From contig NC_016457.1 of NCBI RefSeq assembly GCF_000226115.1, positions 8,618,001 to 8,682,000 on the forward strand: a DNA stretch of 64,000 bases. The letters are read 5' to 3'. This document shows positions 58,954 to 64,000 of this stretch, piece by piece (position 1 is the stretch's first letter; every line of letters starts with the position of its first letter). The notes under the pieces are model-generated. The model saw only the letters and a program-made list of their open reading frames with translations, had not been told where the DNA came from and ran no database searches. The translations under genes and the position numbers were made by a program. The DNA is from Thermothielavioides terrestris NRRL 8126. Taxonomy: Eukaryota; Ascomycota; Sordariomycetes; Sordariales; Chaetomiaceae.

Positions 58954-61900
58954 ATGGGCGACAATGAACGAGTCGATTTCGAATGGCTCGCCGACCTCTC
59001 AAAGGGGCAAGCATTCACCACCTGCGGGCTGTCTCGCCCCGCCAAGTCTCTCGATTTCGGAGCAGACGGCTTTACCGCTTCACTCACGGACACCCACGAA
59101 CTGCTCCAGTTGACACGGCCTGATGCGACATGCGGCCTGGTGTTTCTCAGGGGTGGCTTTCCCGACAGAGCGGATTCTATCCTGTCGCGAGCCCAGAGAG
59201 GCGACGACAGCGACACATTTGGAACCAAGCTACTACGCCCGGAGCCTCGTTCTGACTACCCGGATGTCGAGCTCGGTGAGCGCAAGGCGCAAGGGTGGCT
59301 CAACTTCCGCTGGCCGTACGCACAATACGAGTTGGTGCGGCGGCATCCCGAGAAGCGCGACATCATCCTGGGAACTGGTACCTGCGAGATCGTCTCCTTC
59401 GTGAGCGATGGAACAGTCTTCCAAATCCATCGTCTTAAATGGGGCCGCGGCTCTTCGGTCAACGATCAAGACGATAGCGACGCGGCCAATTCAGCAACGG
59501 CGCGATTCAGGGTCGGCGGACGTGTGAGGTTCGGCTGTCCCTGCGCCCAGGCTGCCGACGGACCCGCGGACGAAGATAGATTTGCGACGGCTAGCTCTGG
59601 CCTAGCTCTCTGTTGCACAAGCGGCAGATACAAGACGACACTGGTGCTCGGCGTTCAAGTTCACGGCGCACCTCAACCGCTCGCTGCAAGACACATGGAT
59701 GGCAACGCGAGTGGTATATCTAGCCGGCGGAGATGGATTGACCTGTCTTCCGAGTACCGGGTCAAGATCCCCTTTGGGGACCACGAGGGCGTCTGTCTTG
59801 TCTCATCGTACGCCCTGCGGGCTGCTGCAGAGGATCCTCAAGCGCTGCTCACCGTGCCGGGCAGTGCCCCGCTGCCCGACCGCTTGCAAGATTATTTAGG
59901 CGTCGACCGCCAGTCGGTCAACATGACGGACCGGCTCTGGACTGCGCTTTGTTCTGCCAACTACGAAGCCGGCGAAGCGGTGGAGCTGTGCGTCGTGGGT
60001 CGATGTGTTGAGCAGATCCTCGGCGTCACGTCGATCCCTTTGCAAAAGCCCCGTCAACCTAGCAACCAGGAGGGCCACGAACTACCGGAGTTAGCCTTGA
60101 TTGGCAACATCATGACCTTCCAGTACGTTGATGTGGAAAGTGCGTTCTATCAAATCCGTCTCCTCGCCAAGACGCATTACTTCATCAAGAGCCGGCGGCT
60201 GGAGCGCGATTTTGTTGACGAGGTACATTACCGCGACCTGAACCAGATCAAAGAGGAGTATCTCAAAAATATCAGATCCGCGCTCGGCCGGGCTTTGACA
60301 TGGCTATTCCGCACCGACCTGAAGCCGGGGCGCCTGCTCCTCGCCGTCTACAGCAAGCCAGTCGAGGGTGCTGCCGGCAACCCAGTGTTTGCGAGCTGCG
60401 CCAGAGGACGGGTCCAGCTCACCTGGGACGGATCCTACAACCGTGGGTGCTACGCTACCATGGCCGCTTGGTACGTCTACAGGCTGTGCCCTGAGGCAAT
60501 CACGGACCGGCTGGCAAAGGAGGTCTTGATACCGTTGCTCCCGCAAGCATACACGGAGGGAATGCAACGGGCGGACCGCGTCAAGCAGCCATCGCCAAAA
60601 GCCAACGTGCTTCAGTGGCTGCATTTCAGCTGCATATTGCTGCTGTATCACGAGCTCGGCTGCGAAGAAAACGCCGACCATCCCAAGCATCGCATCGACC
60701 TCGACGTCAGCGAAGTACGAGAGACCCAGGAAAGGTTCGAAAAGGCGGTTTCACGGCTCAAGACGAGCCAGTCCGATGGCTGGTCCGCTGAGCACGACGA
60801 ACTGGACCGCGTGATATTGCTCGCAGAAGAGATGGCCCTGGATCGGCTGAGGGACAATACAAAATCCCACAGCCTGGCAGTATCTCGGGCCAGGCAGACC
60901 AGGCGTCGTATACGGAACCGCAGAAGAACAGCGAAGTTCCACTTGGGCCCCAAGCCCTGGATGGCCGCACGGTCGCTGAGCAACGGCCCATGGGAGCTGC
61001 AATGCATCCACCATGAAGCCTCCTTGCGTGTTGCCGACGAGTCAAACGTCATTGCGGCACGAGATAGGCTATTCGAGTTTCTCCTCTCCGACTACTCCTT
61101 CATGGCGTCCTGGGACCGAGCCGATGCCGGCATGATCGGGACGTGGTGGGATATTCAGCCAGTCGCCATGGTTTCCTCGACCTTACTTGACCTGAAGGTC
61201 GACGGCAAGTTACAGGCTGCCAAGAGCACCGCCCCCATTTCTGCCCCTCCAGTGGATGAGGACTCGGCAGCAGATGGGATGAGCAAATCCATTGGAGATC
61301 TGAGAACAGGCAGCAACAATCTGGATGGAGTGGACGTGGATCCCGCCACAAGGAAGACGCTTGACGCTGGGCAAGTGGCACTGATTAGTGCCCTAACCCG
61401 CCAGCTCAAGCAGTCAATGGATGAACTCATACAGGCAGGTGCAGGTGCAGCTGGCGATGGGATGGCAAGCAAGGCTTTTGAGTGGGTATCGCAACGACCG
61501 CCATCCATCTACCATCCGGTAATTGCGTCCCCCTGTTCCGTCCATCCAGTGCAAGTTTTCTGTCACTAACTAGCCTTGTTACTCAACATAACGCAGAATT
61601 GGTGGGTTAAACAACGCCTCAGCCACCGCTGGAGTGAAGGTTTCATACAAAACTACTACCGAGCAGGACACAGGCTCAGCAGCCCTCCGCCATCCACTGC
61701 CGAGGAGGTTCTTGACCGTATTACGCCCGAAGAGCTACGCCTTGTCAACTTCGTGGACGTCTCGCAGACCCGAACAGGTTTTAGGTTATGCGCTAAATGG
61801 AGAAGTTGCACGCCTCTGAGTTATAGCTGGGAAACCCCAAGACCACCGTCAAGACCGAGACTACAGTCCACGTCCATCTCCGAATCACCCGAAAACATGA

Positions 61901-63770
61901 TAGACGGGGAAGGCGGACCGTCGACGTCTGAGAAGATGCGTCAGGCACTCAACGATAGCGTAAGAATGAACAACTCGTGCACCTCGGATACTTCGCTTCG
62001 CGTTACCAATGCTGACGGATTATGTACGGTAATCAGCTCCTGGATACGGGTGTAAAGCACCGGATCTTGTGAGTCGACAGTGACCACCTCTCACAAAGCT
62101 CAAGCCTATCCGCACCAACGCCGAGCTAACCGGCCGCGAACAGCATCCTCCAAAAGCTTTCCCCTTCGCTCGTTCGCGCGTTTTTCCGCCTCTGGCACCC
62201 CGACGCCGCATTCACGCTCGCCAACCACTTCGGAGCCGCTTCGCGCTTTAGCGAGACGAGGGAGACGTTCAAGTGGACCACAAGCATCACCATTTCTCAC
62301 TGGACCTTCCACCTTCGAGAAGAACACGAAGCCGACGAGTTTCGGGAACAGCACAGACAGCAAGGCTTGTTCCCGCCCGAGAATATCGCCGAGCTGGGTC
62401 TGCCGAGCAGCGAGCAGGTCCAGGACATAGTGGAAGAGCAGTCGTCTTCGCTCGTGATCACCGGCGACCTGTCCGGGCAACTGTGGATATGCTCCTACTG
62501 GTCGCCCATCACTACCCCGGCTGCCCTAGCGCCAGTTGCCGGCGAAGTACTGCCCCGGATCCTGGAAAAGTTCATCCATCAGCAAGCAAGTGGCCGGTGT
62601 CTTGCCTTTCTGTTATTGCTGGGGCATTTGTGCGAGATGCTATCCGGCGAGTACACCACGTTGCTTGTGACATTGGACAGGATCATGGAAATCGAGGTAC
62701 GGGACATTCCTGGTGACCGTTCTCGCCCACTTATGGAAACGAATCTGGATGGATGAGGACTAAGATATCCTGCTGACTTGGCCTTAGGATCGCACTCTTC
62801 TGGAGGGCTTGGAAGACTGGTGGGGCACCGCCGAGTCCATCAACAAATTGAAGAAGATGCTCTGGGGATGGGAGGCGCTCAGGGTTTTCAACGACAAGCT
62901 TTCTTCGTCCTTGTCGCAGATCCAGCGCGCACAGGAGGCAATGGAGCATTTCATCACGCAGGCAAGTTTCACCGCATAGCCTTGCTTGCCTTTGATGACT
63001 TTACTGGGCAGGTTTCCAACTGGCTAACGAACCGTTAGGAGGCGATGCATCAAGATCAAGAACTTATCCAAGAATCGAGCATCGTGTTGGACGACTTCAA
63101 GAAACGATGTGGCATGCTGACGGAAGTGCATGACAAGATCCAGTTGAAGATCAAGCAGGTCACTGGTCTTCGAGATGGCGTATGCGCTCTCTATCTGGGC
63201 CCTCCCTTTCTTTAGACCACCCGACCTCTGACCGCCGTCGATCCTAGATTTCAACGATCACGAACGTCGTTGACAACAAGACGACCATCCAGCAAGGCAA
63301 CAACATCCGCGCCCTGACCTACATCACCATCGCATATCTGCCGCTTGGCTTCATCGTGGTCAGTATCAGTCTCCCTTCCCTTTATCTTTGGTCACAAGCA
63401 TTAAAGAAAGCACTAAATAATCCTGCTGTCATTCCAGGGTCTTTTCTCCATCCAACACGGCACCTTCATGGACGGCGCGGAGAACTGGCACTTTGGCGTC
63501 CTGACCGTCGTCTTTTCTCTCGCCACCTGGGTGCTCGCGCTCAGCCTGGACGACGAAGCCCTGTCCTTCTTCAAGGCCGGCGGCGGCGCGTTTGCCGCCG
63601 CCGGGAAGTCTGCCAAGCGGGCTTTGCCTGCGAAAGGCCAGACGAAACCTGCGAGCGATCAGACGGCCAGGGATCAGACGGAACACAGGGACTGGTTGGG
63701 CAGATGGCGGCGGGGACGGAGAGCGGCAGCGTCTTCGACTCCGCCAGTCGAATTGAACGAGTTGGCGTGA
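58954..63770 (+). CDS. large protein with C-terminal CorA-like two-helix membrane module
   Basis: Seven exons (58954-61518, 61597-62051, 62144-62696, 62788-62961, 63039-63179, 63248-63358, 63438-63770) give 1443 residues. The first exon encodes ~855 residues with no recognised domain (start MGDNERVDFEWLADLSKG; blocks such as LLRPEPRSDYPDVELGERKA and FQYVDVESAFYQIRLLAKTH). Exons 3-5 carry WICSYWSP, then a helical stretch (DRTLLEGLEDWWGTAESINK; QEAMHQDQELIQESSIVLDD). Residues ~1316-1340 (ALTYITIAYLPLGFIVGLFS) and ~1350-1370 (WHFGVLTVVFSLATWVLALS) are the two C-terminal helices of CorA-like proteins. The canonical GMN selectivity motif after the first helix is replaced by SIQ, so Mg2+ transport is doubtful. 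The fourth intron uses a GCAAGT donor. The exon 2-3 donor (GTAAAG) was chosen for frame. Such fungal CorA-like proteins are common; substrate unknown. Confidence 0.78.
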
Positions 63771-63884
63771 GCCAGGGGGGAAAGCGTAGTTGGATATGGA
63801 GGACAGACAGCTCGCATTTTGTGGTAGCCTCGTTGAGAGTCGCTCCGAGGTAGGCTGGTTGATTGGATGAATATCAGAGGGCCA

Positions 63885-63935
63885 TTGGGGGCCGTTTGGG
63901 GCCGCTGGGGGCCGTTGGGGGCCGCTGGGGGCGTT
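63885..63935. repeat. 10-base G-rich tandem repeat, about five copies
   Basis: Imperfect units of YTGGGGGCCG repeat five times beyond the 3' end of the CorA-like gene. The G runs could form a quadruplex; nothing else is seen in the last 230 bases. Confidence 0.7.
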
Positions 63936-64000
63936 GCCCACCTAAGCGGACACAAGCTTGGGTATGTATGCATCAGCGGCAAGCGAGGCATGCCGGCAGC

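Noticed and set aside
58568..59113. Plus-strand frame of 181 codons before the CorA-like gene
   Set aside because: It translates the CT microsatellite as Ser/Leu repeats and overlaps the real start in another frame.

Overview
The window looks like nuclear DNA of a filamentous ascomycete, most likely Sordariomycetes (Sordariales-like). The evidence is GC-rich coding DNA, short 48-110 base GT-AG introns with CTAAC-type branch sites, intergenic spacers of 1-4 kb, and fungal protein families. These include a PX-associated (PXB/DUF3818) protein, a DysF peroxin, a GH3 beta-glucosidase, BTB proteins, a CorA-like two-helix membrane protein and a Neurospora-type copper metallothionein. No rRNA, tRNA, CRISPR array or intact transposon was seen. 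All introns were placed by eye from splice signals and frame continuity.

Layout, left to right. 0-8.2 kb: the 5' part of a polar protein (-), a secreted multicopper oxidase (-), a PX-associated protein (+), and a 25-residue copper metallothionein (-) split over two tiny exons. 8.2-11 kb: mostly non-coding, with one doubtful small gene and one possible secreted-protein remnant. 11-21 kb: two uncharacterised, probably nuclear or cytosolic proteins (one - and one +), separated by a 4.3 kb spacer. 22-25.5 kb: a peroxisomal DysF protein (+) whose stop codon lies in a 62 bp tandem duplication, then a small gene (-) whose frame is broken at a 26-base G tract. 26.5-35 kb: a cysteine-free secreted protein (-), a membrane protein with a degenerate hydrolase-like domain (+), a single-pass protein with a Cys-rich ectodomain (+), and a GNAT acetyltransferase (-). 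35.9-39.6 kb: a single-exon 1248-residue polar protein (-). 43.7-48.7 kb: a GH3 beta-glucosidase (+) convergent with a TMEM135-like membrane protein (-). 50-57.7 kb: three minus-strand genes in a row: a BTB-like protein, a zinc-ribbon protein and a second BTB protein. 59-63.8 kb: a seven-exon gene (+) ending in a CorA-like membrane module, with a probable GC-AG intron.

The genes do not form an obvious secondary-metabolite or defence cluster. Themes that recur are copper (oxidase and metallothionein within 5 kb), peroxisomes (the DysF protein and, by family, TMEM135), cell wall and secretion (oxidase, small secreted protein, GH3), and BTB scaffolds. The intergenic spacers share a short motif, TAGTGTA/TACACTA, twice as the perfect palindrome TAGTGTACACTA. 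I did not find an undescribed multi-gene system; the strongest leads are single-gene oddities, listed as findings.
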